In this document: in pieces, positions 1-13,595 of the stretch
Layout: every line of letters begins with the position of its first letter
Numbering within the stretch: position 1 is the stretch's first letter
Assembly (NCBI RefSeq): GCF_937870815.1
Contig: NZ_CALMZS010000209.1
Location: 1-37,969, forward strand
DNA length: 37,969 bases
Reading direction: 5' to 3'
From: an uncultured Brevundimonas sp.
GTDB lineage: Bacteria; Pseudomonadota; Alphaproteobacteria; Caulobacterales; Caulobacteraceae
The notes under the pieces: model-generated
Databases searched by the model: none
Seen by the model: the letters and a program-made list of their open reading frames with translations, nothing else
Told to the model about the DNA's origin: nothing
Program-made: the position numbers and the translations under genes

Positions 1-2802
<2,802 letters not shown>

Positions 2803-2882
2803 GGCCCCCGGCGGCGGCCGGCGGACGCCGCCCGTCGCGGCCGTCGGGAAACGTCTCCGGCCGCCTCTGAACGCGAGCCTGA

Positions 2883-5495
<2,613 letters not shown>

Positions 5496-5504
5496 CCGAT
5501 CGGC

Positions 5505-5939
5505 CTACGACCGGCCGGCTTCGATGAAGGCCCGGATCGACGGCCAGTGCGGCGGCACGCCGCGCGCCCCGTCGCAGGCGATCTCCTTGAGGTAGCGGGG
5601 CATGGTCTCGCGGCGCAACGGCTCCCACGCCGCGTCTTCCTCCGGATATTGCGCGACCTCGCTTCCGTCGGGTCCGATCTCGACCATGCCGGCGGTCCGC
5701 CACTGGTCCGCCTCGCAGCGGAACTGATAGGTCTCGATCGAGTGGCTGAGGTCGCCGGGGTCCCCGGCCTTGGGCACGGTGGCGACCTTGATCGAGGTGA
5801 TCCCGGCCTCGGTCGCGATGCTGTCCGCATCGGCCATGTAGGTGTTGTTGGGACTCCGAGAATAGGCCTGCCACGTCTCGGCCGCCGCCGGCCCTCCCAG
5901 GGCGACCGCGGCGACTCCCAGCCAGACAGCGATTTTCAT
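5505..5939 (-). CDS. Secreted surface-adhesin-E-like protein
   Basis: A 144-aa exported protein. Residues 1-20 form a signal peptide ([20 protein letters not shown]) with a likely AAA-E cleavage site. The remainder, with [19 protein letters not shown], an ITSIKVATV strand and paired cysteines (FRCEADQW and EIACDG), resembles the surface-adhesin protein E family (SAPE-like domain), whose members are small periplasmic or surface proteins of mostly unknown role. A GGGAGG ribosome-binding site precedes the ATG at 5939. The family assignment comes from pattern recognition only. It stands alone between gyrB and a tRNA gene, so the context gives no function. Confidence 0.7.
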   Translation of the reverse strand: MKIAVWLGVAAVALGGPAAAETWQAYSRSPNNTYMADADSIATEAGITSIKVATVPKAGDPGDLSHSIETYQFRCEADQWRTAGMVEIGPDGSEVAQYPEEDAAWEPLRRETMPRYLKEIACDGARGVPPHWPSIRAFIEAGRS

Positions 5940-6029
5940 TGCGACCTCCCCAGATCAGCGCCGCCATGATGCGCCACGGCGGGCGATTGGCAAGAGCCTG
6001 GGCCGGCCGGGGCGATCAAAAGGAAGAAA

Positions 6030-6106
6030 TGGCGCACCCGACAGGATTCGAACCTGTGACCCCTGCCTTCGGAGGGCAGTACTCTATCCAGCTGAGCTAC
6101 GGGTGC
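6030..6106 (-). tRNA. tRNA-Arg (anticodon CCG)
   Basis: A complete 77-nt cloverleaf on the minus strand. The 7-bp acceptor stem is GCACCCG/CGGGTGC. The D arm contains AGCTCAGCTGGATAGAGT, the anticodon stem-loop is CTGCC-CTCCGAA-GGCAG with anticodon CCG (reads CGG, Arg), and the T loop contains GGTTCGAATCC. The 3' CCA is encoded at 6032-6030. No integrase or attachment-site duplication is visible next to it. Confidence 0.96.
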
Positions 6107-6267
6107 GTCTGGCGGCGAAAGCCGGGACGAAGGGCCTTACAGCAGGACCGCCCCGCCCTCAATCCCGAATGCGCGACCGTCCTCCGGCGAGTTCAGCACG
6201 ATTTATGGTGGTCCGTCGGCGGGCCCGTGCGTTAGCGTGCGGCCGCTTCGACGATGGAGGGTTTTCG

Positions 6268-7560
6268 ATGCGCGCGCTTCTTTTCGTCCTGCTGCTGCTG
6301 GGCGCCTGCGCCGCCCCCCGCGCCCCCGGGGCCGTGGCCGACCCGTCGGGCGATACCCTGGACGCCATCGCCCGGGACTATGTCGGGCTGATCCTCGAGA
6401 TCGGCGAGCGCGAGGAAGGCTATGTCGACGCCTACTACGGTCCGCCCGAATGGCGGACGGCGGCGGCGGCCAACCCGCGCGAGATTCCCCAGCTGATCCA
6501 GGGGGCCGCGAGCCTGACCGCCCGGCTGAACGCGATTTCCGCGGCCGGCGCCGATCCGGCGGTGGTCCAGCGCAGGGCCTATCTGCTGGCCCATGTCTCG
6601 GCGGCCGCGGCGCGGCTGCGGATGCTGTCCGGAGAGAAGATCAGCTTCGCCGACGAGGCCGAGGCGCTGTTCGGGGTCCGGCCCGAGCTGCGCCCCCTGT
6701 CGTCCTACGATCCGGTGCTGGCCGAGATCGACGCCCTGCTGCCGGGGGCCGGCCCGCTGGCCGACCGCGTCACCGCCTTCAAGTCGCACTACGTCATTCC
6801 GAAGGACCGGCTTCAGGCCGTCATGGACGCCGCCATCGCCGAATGCCGCGGCCGCACGGTCCAGCACATCGCCCTGCCGGCCAACGAGAATTTCACCCTC
6901 GCCTTCGTCGGCGACAAGCCGTGGTCCGGGTATAATTACTACCAGGGCGATTCGCAGTCGAAGATCGAGATCAACGCCGACCTCCCGATCTACACCGAAC
7001 GGGCCATCGATCTCGGCTGCCACGAAGGCTACCCCGGCCACCACGTCTATAACGCCCTGCTCGAGAAGACCTTCGTGGACGAGCGCGGCTGGGTCGAGAT
7101 GAGCGTCTATCCGCTGTTCAGTCCGATGTCGTTCGTGGCCGAGGGCAGCGCCAACTACGGCATCGACCTGGCCTTCCCCGGCGACGAGGGCCTGGACTTC
7201 GAGCGCGAGGTGCTGTTCCCGCTGGCGGGTCTCGACCCCTCGACGGCGGAGAAGAAGGCGCAGCTGCAGGCGCTGACCCGGCGGCTGGCGCAGGCCGAAT
7301 ACACCATCGCCGACGACTATCTCGCCGGCCGCATCGACCGCGACACGGCCATCGGGCAGCTGATGGAATACAGCCTGGCCGACCGGGCCAGGGCGACCCA
7401 GCGGCTGCGTTTCATCGACACCTACCGCAGCTATATCATCAACTACGGCCTCGGCCGCGACGTGGTCCAGGCCTGGGTCGAGCGACAGGGGCCGGATCGC
7501 TGGCGCGGCATGGAGACGCTGCTGAGCAGCCAGACCCTGCCGGCGGATCTGGTCCCCTGA
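6268..7560 (+). CDS. DUF885 family lipoprotein, putative metallopeptidase-like
   Basis: A 430-aa protein of the DUF885 family, whose members are related in fold to zinc metallopeptidases. The start at 6268 follows GGAGG and begins a lipoprotein signal peptide: hydrophobic residues 4-12, then a lipobox LGAC with the lipidated Cys at about residue 14. The family's zinc-motif-like HEGYPGHH is near residues 252-259, followed by EGSANYGIDLAFPGDE, as in other members. Known DUF885 proteins have been proposed to act as peptidases, but the substrate here is unknown. An in-frame extension upstream to 6103 overlaps the tRNA and is rejected. It is convergent with the pterin dehydratase gene. Confidence 0.88.
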   Translation: MRALLFVLLLLGACAAPRAPGAVADPSGDTLDAIARDYVGLILEIGEREEGYVDAYYGPPEWRTAAAANPREIPQLIQGAASLTARLNAISAAGADPAVVQRRAYLLAHVSAAAARLRMLSGEKISFADEAEALFGVRPELRPLSSYDPVLAEIDALLPGAGPLADRVTAFKSHYVIPKDRLQAVMDAAIAECRGRTVQHIALPANENFTLAFVGDKPWSGYNYYQGDSQSKIEINADLPIYTERAIDLGCHEGYPGHHVYNALLEKTFVDERGWVEMSVYPLFSPMSFVAEGSANYGIDLAFPGDEGLDFEREVLFPLAGLDPSTAEKKAQLQALTRRLAQAEYTIADDYLAGRIDRDTAIGQLMEYSLADRARATQRLRFIDTYRSYIINYGLGRDVVQAWVERQGPDRWRGMETLLSSQTLPADLVP

Positions 7561-7624
7561 TCAGCCCGCGTCGGGTCGGGAGGCGCCGAAGGGCCGACGG
7601 CCGCCTTGCCGGCGACGCGGCCGC

Positions 7625-7927
7625 TCACGCCCTGGCGCCCATGGCGGCGGCGGTCTCGTCGATGAAGCGGGCCATGTCGAGGTCGCGCTGGGTCACGCCG
7701 CCGGCGTCGTGGGTGGTCAGCACGATCTCGACGCGGTTGTAAACGTTGAACCACTCGGGGTGATGGTCAACCCTGTCGGCGCGCAGGGCGACGCGGGTCA
7801 TGAAGCCGAAGGCGGCGTTGAAGTCGGTGAAGACCAGTTTGCGCTCGATCGCCGGGCGTTCGCCGGCGCGGGCGCGCCACGAAGGCAGGGCCCCGAGGAC
7901 CTTGTCCACATCCAGCCGCTCAACCAT
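7625..7927 (-). CDS. Pterin-4a-carbinolamine dehydratase
   Basis: A 100-aa single-domain enzyme that dehydrates 4a-hydroxytetrahydrobiopterin during pterin cofactor recycling, linked to aromatic amino acid hydroxylases. The catalytic signature [20 protein letters not shown] at about residues 54-73 carries the conserved His-His-Pro. The family is normally 95-110 aa, so the gene is full length. A GGGA box precedes the ATG at 7927. No phenylalanine hydroxylase gene is in the window, so its partner must be elsewhere or the protein may have another pterin role. Confidence 0.93.
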   Translation of the reverse strand: MVERLDVDKVLGALPSWRARAGERPAIERKLVFTDFNAAFGFMTRVALRADRVDHHPEWFNVYNRVEIVLTTHDAGGVTQRDLDMARFIDETAAAMGARA

Positions 7928-8072
7928 CCGACGTCTCCCTTGTCTCCGCCCGGGCCCGGCCCAGAGCCGTATCGCGCCCGCCCGCGGCCCACAAGACGGG
8001 AGGCCGCGGCAGGAACGCAGTCGAAAGCTTGAGCGTTAACGGGCGTCGCCATTGGAACGCGGAGCCTGCGAG

Positions 8073-8780
8073 ATGGACAATCTTTGGATCGCCGCGCTGG
8101 ACGCCGCCGACCGCAAGCGGATCGAGCCGCACCTTCATGAGCGATCCTTCGCCCAGGGGCAGGTCCTCTACGACGCCGGCGAGGCCGTGGACGAGGTCTG
8201 GTTTCCGCTCAGCGGGGTGGTCTCGCTGATGACCCTGGTCGATGACGACCGGATGATCGAGACGGCGGCGATCGGCCGCGAGGGGCTGGTCGGCGTCACC
8301 TGCGGCCCCCTGAACGCCCGGGCGGCGAGCCGGGCCGTCGCCCAGGTCGACGGGGTGTCGGCCTGCTGCCCCGCCGGGGTGTTCGCCGACGCGCTGAGCC
8401 GCAGCGAGGGCATGCGCACGGCCCTGTCCAAATTCACCGAAAGCCTGTTCGCCCAGGTGCAGCAGGCGGCGGCCTGCAACGCCCAGCACAGGCTGGACGA
8501 ACGGCTGGCGCGCTGGCTGCTGACCATCCACGACCGCGCCGCCGCCGACCGCTTGAAGCTGACCCAGCTCGACATCGCCGAGATGTTGGGCGTCCGGCGG
8601 GCCACGGTGTCGGAGGTCGGCTCCGGGCTCGAGGAGAAGGGGCTGATCCGGCGCGGGCGCGGCTGGGTCGAGGTGCTGGACCGTCAGGCGCTGGAGGACG
8701 CCGCCTGCGGCTGCTACGCCCTGATGCGCGGGGTGATGAAGGATCTCGGCGTGCCGCGGCCCAACGGCGGCCCGCACTGA
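8073..8780 (+). CDS. Crp/Fnr-family transcriptional regulator
   Basis: A 235-aa DNA-binding regulator. Residues about 15-130 form a cyclic-nucleotide-binding-like beta-barrel (for example GQVLYDAGEAVDEVWFPLSG and MIETAAIGREGLVG). Residues about 145-215 form a winged helix-turn-helix, with the recognition region LDIAEMLGVRRATVSEVGSG. The barrel lacks an obvious phosphate-binding RxS signature and the N-terminal Fnr cysteines, so the signal is unknown and need not be cAMP or oxygen. The ATG at 8073 is chosen because GGAG lies eight bases upstream; a TTG at 8052 would add seven residues. It stands just upstream of ubiE, but with about 70 bp between them co-transcription is only possible. Confidence 0.88.
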   Translation: MDNLWIAALDAADRKRIEPHLHERSFAQGQVLYDAGEAVDEVWFPLSGVVSLMTLVDDDRMIETAAIGREGLVGVTCGPLNARAASRAVAQVDGVSACCPAGVFADALSRSEGMRTALSKFTESLFAQVQQAAACNAQHRLDERLARWLLTIHDRAAADRLKLTQLDIAEMLGVRRATVSEVGSGLEEKGLIRRGRGWVEVLDRQALEDAACGCYALMRGVMKDLGVPRPNGGPH

Positions 8781-8852
8781 CCGGCCGGAGGCGCCGATGC
8801 TGCGGCCATGCGGACGGATGACGGCGCGGCGGGGACGCGCTAGACCGCCCCG

Positions 8853-9638
8853 ATGACCGACGCGGCCGCCTCCGACGCTTCTTCCGGCAAGACTTCCTCC
8901 TTCGGTTTCCGCGACGTGGACGCCCGGGAGAAGGTGCGGCTGGTGCGCGGCGTGTTCGATTCCGTGGCCTCGAACTACGACCTGATGAACGACCTGATGA
9001 GCGGCGGCGTGCATCGGCTGTGGAAGGACGCGGCGGCGGCCAGGCTCAACCCGCGGCCGGGCGAGGTCATCCTCGACGTGGCCGGCGGCACCGGCGACAT
9101 GGCCCGGCGCTATGCGAAGATGGCGCGGGCGGCGCAGCGGCGGCGCGGCGGCGCGGACGCCTCGATCATCGTGCTGGACTACAATGCGGAGATGCTGGCG
9201 GCGGGGATCGCCAGGGGCGGCGAGCCGGAGATGTCATGGACGGTCGGCGACGCCATGGCCCTGCCGCTGCCGGACGCCTCGGTGGACGCGTATTCGATCA
9301 GCTTCGGCATCCGCAACGTGGCCGACATCCCGCAGGCGCTGGCGGAGGCGCGGCGGGTGCTGAAGCCGGGCGGGCGGTTCCTGTGCCTGGAGTTCTCGCG
9401 GCCCACCGCCTCGGTCATCCGCAAGGCCTATGACGCCTGGTCCTTCCACGCCATTCCGAGGATCGGCGGCTGGGTGGCGGGCGACCGCGACAGCTACCGC
9501 TACCTGGTCGAGAGCATCCGCCGTTTCCCGGACCAGCAGGCCTTCAGGGCCATGATCGAGGCGGCCGGCTTCAGCCGGGTGACGGTGACCAACCTGTCCG
9601 GCGGGGTGGCGGCGATCCATCACGGGTGGGCGATCTGA
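8853..9638 (+). CDS. ubiE: Demethylmenaquinone/ubiquinone C-methyltransferase UbiE
   Basis: SAM-dependent C-methyltransferase of ubiquinone biosynthesis, 261 aa. Residues about 25-45 match the family's N-terminal signature, with [22 protein letters not shown] motif I is [16 protein letters not shown] near residue 77. [16 protein letters not shown] and [12 protein letters not shown] are characteristic of UbiE/COQ5. The C-terminal [13 protein letters not shown] is also typical. Its last 13 bases overlap the start of ubiB, so the two are very probably translated together. In many alphaproteobacteria ubiE and ubiB are likewise adjacent. Confidence 0.95.
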   Translation: MTDAAASDASSGKTSSFGFRDVDAREKVRLVRGVFDSVASNYDLMNDLMSGGVHRLWKDAAAARLNPRPGEVILDVAGGTGDMARRYAKMARAAQRRRGGADASIIVLDYNAEMLAAGIARGGEPEMSWTVGDAMALPLPDASVDAYSISFGIRNVADIPQALAEARRVLKPGGRFLCLEFSRPTASVIRKAYDAWSFHAIPRIGGWVAGDRDSYRYLVESIRRFPDQQAFRAMIEAAGFSRVTVTNLSGGVAAIHHGWAI

Positions 9639-11224
9639 GCCGCCGGATCGATCCGGCGACCCCGCCGCCGCCGCCCGCCACCGTGCCGGTGCGGCGCCCG
9701 GTCGAGGCCTTCGTGCGCCTGCTCGGCTGGGGCTGGGTGCTGGTCCGCCACGACGCCCTCGTCCCGCGCGAGATCACCCCGCTGCTGCCGGTCTGGGTGC
9801 GCTGGATCGCCCATCTGCTGCACGCCTTCGCCGGGCGCGAGGCGCGCGAGGGCCGGCCGGGCCAGAGGCTGGGCAAGGCCTTCGAACATCTGGGCCCGGT
9901 GGCCATCAAGCTGGGCCAGGTGCTGGCCACCCGGGCCGACATCTTCGGCGTCGGATTCGCCCGCGACCTCGGCCGGCTGAAGGACGCGCTGGAGCCCTTC
10001 CCGGTCGATCAGGCCCGGCGCGAGATCGAGCGCTCGCTGGGGCGGCCGGTCGAGGCCCTGTTCACCGATTTCGGCCCGCCGGTGGCCGCCGCCTCGCTGG
10101 CCCAGGCCCATCCGGCGTGGCTGGCCGACGGACGCAAGGTGGCGGTCAAGGTGCTGCGGCCGGGGGTCGAGCGGCGGGTGGCCCAGGGGCTCGACTCGAT
10201 GCGGCTGGCGGCGCGGCTGGCGGTGCGCTTCGTGGCCCCGGCCCGGCGGCTGGAGCCCTCGGCCTTCGTCGAGACCATCGCCCGGGCGCTGCGGCTGGAG
10301 CTGGACATGCGGCTGGAGGCCGCCGCCGCCTCCGAGCTCAAGGACATCATGGACAGGGCCCGCGACACCGGCGGCTGCCGCATGACCGCCCCGGCGGTGG
10401 TCTGGGACGGGGTCGGCAAACGGGTGCTGACGCTGGAGTGGGCCCCCGGCGTGGCCATGACCGACCCGGCCGCGGTGGAGCAGCCGGGGCTGGACCGCGA
10501 CGCCCTGGCCGATCACGTGGTCCAGGCCTTCCTGACCCAGGCGCTGGACTACGGCGCCTTCCACGCCGACCTGCACGAGGGCAATCTGTTCTGCCACGCC
10601 CCGGCCGAGCTGACCGCCATCGACTTCGGCATCGTCGGCCGGCTGGGCCCGTCGGAGCGGCGCTATCTGGCCGAGATCCTGTGGGGCTTCCTGAGCCGCG
10701 ACTACGACCGCATCAGCCGGGTCCATTTCGAGGCCGGCTATGTGCCGCCCGGGCATTCGGTCGAGGCCTTCGCCCAGGCGCTCAGGGCGGTCGGCGAGCC
10801 GGTCATCGGCAAACAGGCCTCGCAGGTGTCGATGGGGCGGCTGCTGGGCCAGCTGTTCGAGATCACCGCCCTGTTCGACATGCATCTGCGGCCCGAACTG
10901 ATCCTGCTGCAGAAGACCATGGTCTCGGTCGAGGGGGTGGCCCGGCGGCTCAATCCCGACCACGACCTGTGGGCCGCGTCCCGGCCGGTGGTCGAGCGCT
11001 GGATCCGGCGCGAACTGGGCCCGCAGGCCCAGGTGCGCGACGCCGTCGAGGAGCTGCGGGCCACGCTGAAGGCCCTGTCGCGGCTGGCCCGGAACCCGCC
11101 GGAGCCCCGCACCGTCGTCATCCGCGAGGTCCATGCGCCGGGCTGGATGGTCGCCGGCCTGACCCTGGCCCTGGCCGCGGCGGGGGCCGCCCTTGTTCTG
11201 TCGCTTTGGCCGGTCACCCTCTGA
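9626..11224 (+). CDS. ubiB: Ubiquinone biosynthesis regulatory kinase UbiB
   Basis: ABC1/ADCK-type atypical kinase-ATPase required for ubiquinone biosynthesis at the inner membrane. The 532-aa reading frame begins with a GTG at 9626 inside ubiE. The invariant KxGQ motif is in [14 protein letters not shown] near residue 94. The Ala-rich loop is [13 protein letters not shown], the ATP-binding Lys is in [11 protein letters not shown] near residue 172, the catalytic loop is [11 protein letters not shown] near 315, and the metal motif is [10 protein letters not shown] near 332. A C-terminal hydrophobic segment (about 505-528) is the expected membrane anchor. Length and order of motifs match UbiB, and the 13-base overlap supports a ubiEB operon. 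Confidence 0.95.
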   Translation: MGDLSRRIDPATPPPPPATVPVRRPVEAFVRLLGWGWVLVRHDALVPREITPLLPVWVRWIAHLLHAFAGREAREGRPGQRLGKAFEHLGPVAIKLGQVLATRADIFGVGFARDLGRLKDALEPFPVDQARREIERSLGRPVEALFTDFGPPVAAASLAQAHPAWLADGRKVAVKVLRPGVERRVAQGLDSMRLAARLAVRFVAPARRLEPSAFVETIARALRLELDMRLEAAAASELKDIMDRARDTGGCRMTAPAVVWDGVGKRVLTLEWAPGVAMTDPAAVEQPGLDRDALADHVVQAFLTQALDYGAFHADLHEGNLFCHAPAELTAIDFGIVGRLGPSERRYLAEILWGFLSRDYDRISRVHFEAGYVPPGHSVEAFAQALRAVGEPVIGKQASQVSMGRLLGQLFEITALFDMHLRPELILLQKTMVSVEGVARRLNPDHDLWAASRPVVERWIRRELGPQAQVRDAVEELRATLKALSRLARNPPEPRTVVIREVHAPGWMVAGLTLALAAAGAALVLSLWPVTL

Positions 11225-11244
11225 GCCCATCCGGAGACCATCCC

Positions 11245-11709
11245 ATGAAGCCGCTTCTGCTCGCCGCCGCCCTCGTCCTGCTGGCGCCGGCCGCCGCCCA
11301 CGCCCAGGTCGCCGCCGGAACCCTGCCCAACACCTTCGACGACCGCGCCGCCCGGCCCGCCGCCGCCCCGGCCCCCGCGCCGCAGGCCGCCCCGGCGGCC
11401 GAGCTGTCGCCCGAGCCCGCCAGCGAGGCCTCGGAGGAGACCCTGCGCGAGATCGTCGCCGAGCTGCAGGCCGGCGAACTGGACCCCGGCCGCATGACCG
11501 ACGACCTCGCCGCCAGGCTGAGCGGGCAGACGGCGGCGATGACCCCGGTCGTCCAGGGCTTCGGCGCCCTCGTCTCGGTCGCCTTCCTCGGCAGCCGCGA
11601 CGGCCTCGACGTCTTCAACGTCATCTTCGCCGCGGCCGAGACGCAGTGGATGATCGGCCTGACCCCCGAGGGCAGGGTCTCGGCCCTGCTGTTCCGCCCG
11701 GCGGAATAG
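11245..11709 (+). CDS. Hypothetical secreted protein
   Basis: A 154-aa exported protein that I do not recognise. Residues 1-21 form a clear signal peptide ending AHA-Q. Residues about 32-60 are a low-complexity Ala/Pro linker. The C-terminal half (about 65-154) is a compact alpha/beta region containing LREIVAELQAGELDPGRMT, VVQGFGALVSVAFLGSRDG, FNVIFAAAETQWMIGLTPEG and ALLFRPAE, resembling the small stand-alone domains found next to serine hydrolases. The ATG at 11245 follows GGAGA. It is 20 bases downstream of ubiB, so it could be the third gene of that transcript. Confidence 0.7.
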   Translation: MKPLLLAAALVLLAPAAAHAQVAAGTLPNTFDDRAARPAAAPAPAPQAAPAAELSPEPASEASEETLREIVAELQAGELDPGRMTDDLAARLSGQTAAMTPVVQGFGALVSVAFLGSRDGLDVFNVIFAAAETQWMIGLTPEGRVSALLFRPAE

Positions 11710-11735
11710 GCGGCGGGTCTCACCCGGGCGCCATC

Positions 11736-11825
11736 GCGAAAATTCGGTGTGGCGGAGTCGGCAGGGTCGGCGCCGGCGGCGCGAAAATTCGCTGTGTCAG
11801 AGTCGGCAGAGTCTGCATCGGCGCA
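11736..11825 (+). repeat. Two-copy 45-bp direct tandem repeat
   Basis: Two adjacent 45-bp units, each starting GCGAAAATTCG and sharing GAGTCGGCAG, agree at roughly four fifths of positions. The unit is a multiple of three, and an open frame on the opposite strand shows the unit as ADPADSATPNFR-like peptides. No known gene supports that frame, so the repeat is treated as non-coding. Confidence 0.8.
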
Positions 11826-12020
11826 CCTGGGCGGTGCGGCGGGGATGCGATTGTCAAGGACCGGCTCCCGGCCAAGGGGAGACGGGAAGTCTACCCCCGG
11901 TTTTTCCTCAGGCGGAAAGACAGGTTTTAGTTTCGGCCAGGACGTTGAAACGGCGGGGTTTCGTCCGCTGAACCAGACTATAAATCCGCCGATTTCCGAC
12001 ACAGCGTCATGGGCGCCGGG

Positions 12021-12140
12021 TCAGGGCGGGGCCAGGCCCGGGCCGGCCAGCAGGCCGAACAGGAAGCCGCCGGGGTGGGCTTCCCACGCCAGTCCGCCCG
12101 GCCCGCTGTCGCTCAGGCGGAGGGCGTCCGCGCATGACGT
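12021..12140 (-). pseudogene. Decayed 3' fragment of a rhomboid-family gene
   Basis: The minus-strand frame ending at the TGA at 12023-12021 reads GPGGLAWEAHPGGFLFGLL and then a short Pro-rich tail. This matches the C-terminal GVGGLAWEAHLGGFLFGLF of the complete rhomboid gene just upstream. Only about 30-40 codons are recognisable and no start or catalytic part is present. It is most simply a partial duplication, or the remains of an older copy of the rhomboid 3' end. Confidence 0.75.
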
Positions 12141-12212
12141 ATTCCCCTGCCACGCGGTGGGGTAATGCCGGTATCGGGGAGTTGGCGGAAGACGCCACGC
12201 CCCCGGCGGCGC

Positions 12213-12950
12213 TCAGCCCTCGTCGGGGCTCTCCGCGTCCGGCCGCTCGGGTCGCATGCCGGAAAGCAGGGGCATGGCGAACAGGCCGAACAGGAAGCCC
12301 CCCAGATGGGCCTCCCATGCCAGACCGCCGACCCCGCCGCTCACCCGAACGATGGCGAAGAGGACCAGAAACAGGATGACGTTGGTCTTGGCGAAGGCCT
12401 TGACGTTTTTCCAGACCTGACGCGAGCGCAACGGGACGATCCCGCCGTCGAAATCGACCCGGGCGGCGGCGCCCCACAAGCCGCAGATGGCGCCGGACGC
12501 CCCGACCATCGGGACGGCGCCGAAGGGATGCAGCGCCAGATAGAGCGCCGCGCCCGCCCACCCCGCAAACAGGAAGAGAGTCGCGTAGCGCAACCAGCTC
12601 GCGGGACCGGCGCCGAGGCGAATCAGAACAATCGGACTCAGCGCCAGCAGGGCGCTGGTGTTCATCAGGAGGTGAGCCAGACCGGCGTGAGCGAATATGT
12701 GTGAGACGAGCGTGGTCCAGCGACCGTCCCGCAGGGCCTGTCCGGACAGGCCCCAGACGTCCGGCCCGCCCTGGGTCAACTCGACAACGAAGGTGACGAG
12801 CAGCAACCCGAACAGGGCCAGGCCGGGGGCGCCGTGTTCCCGGCCCAGCGCCTTCCACGTCGCGGGTTTGCTGAGGTCCGCGCCGAGCCCCAGCTGGCCG
12901 TCAGAGGCGCGCTGCAGGGTGGTTCCGACGGCGGCGGTCTCTTCGGACAT
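12213..12950 (-). CDS. Rhomboid-family intramembrane serine protease
   Basis: A 245-aa polytopic inner-membrane protein of the rhomboid family. Hydrophobic segments begin near residue 45 (GLALFGLLLVTFVVEL). The family's structural motif HIFAHAGLAHLLMNTSALL supplies the loop histidines and Asn. The catalytic Ser lies in VGASGAICGLWGA near residue 150, and the C-terminal His in LAWEAHLGGFLFGLF near residue 219. This Ser-His pair indicates an active protease; its substrate is unknown. The first 50 bases overlap the 3' end of the GIY-YIG frame, so either the true start is later or the upstream frame reads on past its domain. A decayed copy of its 3' end follows. Confidence 0.88.
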   Translation of the reverse strand: MSEETAAVGTTLQRASDGQLGLGADLSKPATWKALGREHGAPGLALFGLLLVTFVVELTQGGPDVWGLSGQALRDGRWTTLVSHIFAHAGLAHLLMNTSALLALSPIVLIRLGAGPASWLRYATLFLFAGWAGAALYLALHPFGAVPMVGASGAICGLWGAAARVDFDGGIVPLRSRQVWKNVKAFAKTNVILFLVLFAIVRVSGGVGGLAWEAHLGGFLFGLFAMPLLSGMRPERPDAESPDEG

Positions 12951-13311
12951 CCGTGCATCCTGACCGGAATGCGGTTGTCGGGCAAGGTAGCGCTGGGCGC
13001 GGCGTTCCGTTCTCCTCCACCGGCGGAACCCGGTCTGGGTCGTTCCCGGGGAACCAGTCGGCGGCGAGGTCGAGGCAGTCGGGGTTGTCGCGCTCGATCA
13101 GGGCCAGCTTCCAGTCGCGCTTCCGCTCCTTGATCTGCTTCTCGCGGCGGATCGCCTCGACCACCCAGGCGAAGGGCTGGAACCAGACCAGCCGGGTGCA
13201 GCCGTATTGTTTGGTGAAGCCGTCGAAGACGCCGTTGCGATGCTTCCAGACCCGCGCCGTCAGGTTGGCGGTCATGCCCGTGTAGATTGCGCCGTTGCGC
13301 CGGCTGGCCAT
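12901..13311 (-). CDS. GIY-YIG nuclease-domain protein
   Basis: A small protein with a GIY-YIG catalytic domain in residues 1-95: YIMASRRNGAIYTGMT-like start (here the Y-I-M lies right at the start codon), ARVWKHRNGVFDGFTKQYG, then LVWFQPF, the metal-binding Glu in VVEAIRREKQIK and WKLALIE. Such stand-alone members are common in alphaproteobacteria and are usually about 95-105 aa. Here the frame continues to 136 aa, with a Pro/Arg-rich tail that overlaps the rhomboid gene and is probably not conserved. The function of these small members is unsettled. The conserved YI lies just before the ATG at 13311, so a non-ATG start slightly upstream is possible. Confidence 0.8.
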   Translation of the reverse strand: MASRRNGAIYTGMTANLTARVWKHRNGVFDGFTKQYGCTRLVWFQPFAWVVEAIRREKQIKERKRDWKLALIERDNPDCLDLAADWFPGNDPDRVPPVEENGTPRPALPCPTTAFRSGCTDVRRDRRRRNHPAARL

Positions 13312-13346
13312 GATGTAGGTCGCGATGAGCGGGGGCGCGAAGCGAA

Positions 13347-13460
13347 CCCCGGGACCCAGCGGCGCCCCCGCGCAGGCGGGGGCGATCTGTTCAGGCAGGC
13401 TGTGTCGAGCAGCGGCGCTCCCGACAGGGTCGCGCTCGCGCGCGCCGCTGGGTCCCCCGG
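13347..13460. repeat. Long inverted repeat, possible palindromic element
   Basis: The arm GGGACCCAGCGGCGC at 13351-13365 is mirrored by GCGCCGCTGGGTCCC at 13442-13456, with flanking CCCC/GGGG-type bases extending the pairing. About 75 bp lie between the arms, including a smaller hairpin (CCCCCGCGCAGGCGGGGG, about 13365-13383). The stretch from 13312 to 13595 contains no gene. This looks like a non-coding palindromic element of the kind scattered in Caulobacterales intergenic regions. Confidence 0.6.
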
Positions 13461-13595
13461 TCTGCGCGGCTGCGCCGCTTGCCGGAGGATGACGAAAGGG
13501 GGGATGCGGTTGTTCGAGGGCGTCCGGATTGCACGGTGTTTCCGTGCGGTGCGGTGGAGGCGATGCCGGTGTTGGGAGTTAGGGGGGCGTAAGCC

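Larger units (their letters stand above)
11710..12212. other. Intergenic region with tandem repeat and decayed gene fragment
   Basis: About 500 bp without an intact gene. It contains a two-copy 45-bp repeat (11736-11825) and a decayed duplicate of the 3' end of the neighbouring rhomboid gene (12021-12140). The part between them, around 11840-12000, is less GC-rich than its neighbours and shows no recognisable coding or RNA feature. Confidence 0.6.

Noticed and set aside
6030-6106. tRNA-Arg as an integration site for a genomic island
   Set aside because: No integrase is nearby, I saw no repeat of the tRNA 3' end downstream, and both flanks are ordinary genes.
11214-12002. 262-aa minus-strand frame covering the tandem repeat and the antisense of the secreted protein
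   Set aside because: It is antisense to a gene with a good signal peptide and start site, and has no recognisable domain. The repeated peptide follows from the 45-bp DNA repeat.
12007-12858. 283-aa minus-strand frame spanning the rhomboid gene and the fragment
   Set aside because: It is Arg/Pro/Gly-rich and lies in the wrong frame of the rhomboid gene; the rhomboid catalytic residues are in the other frame.
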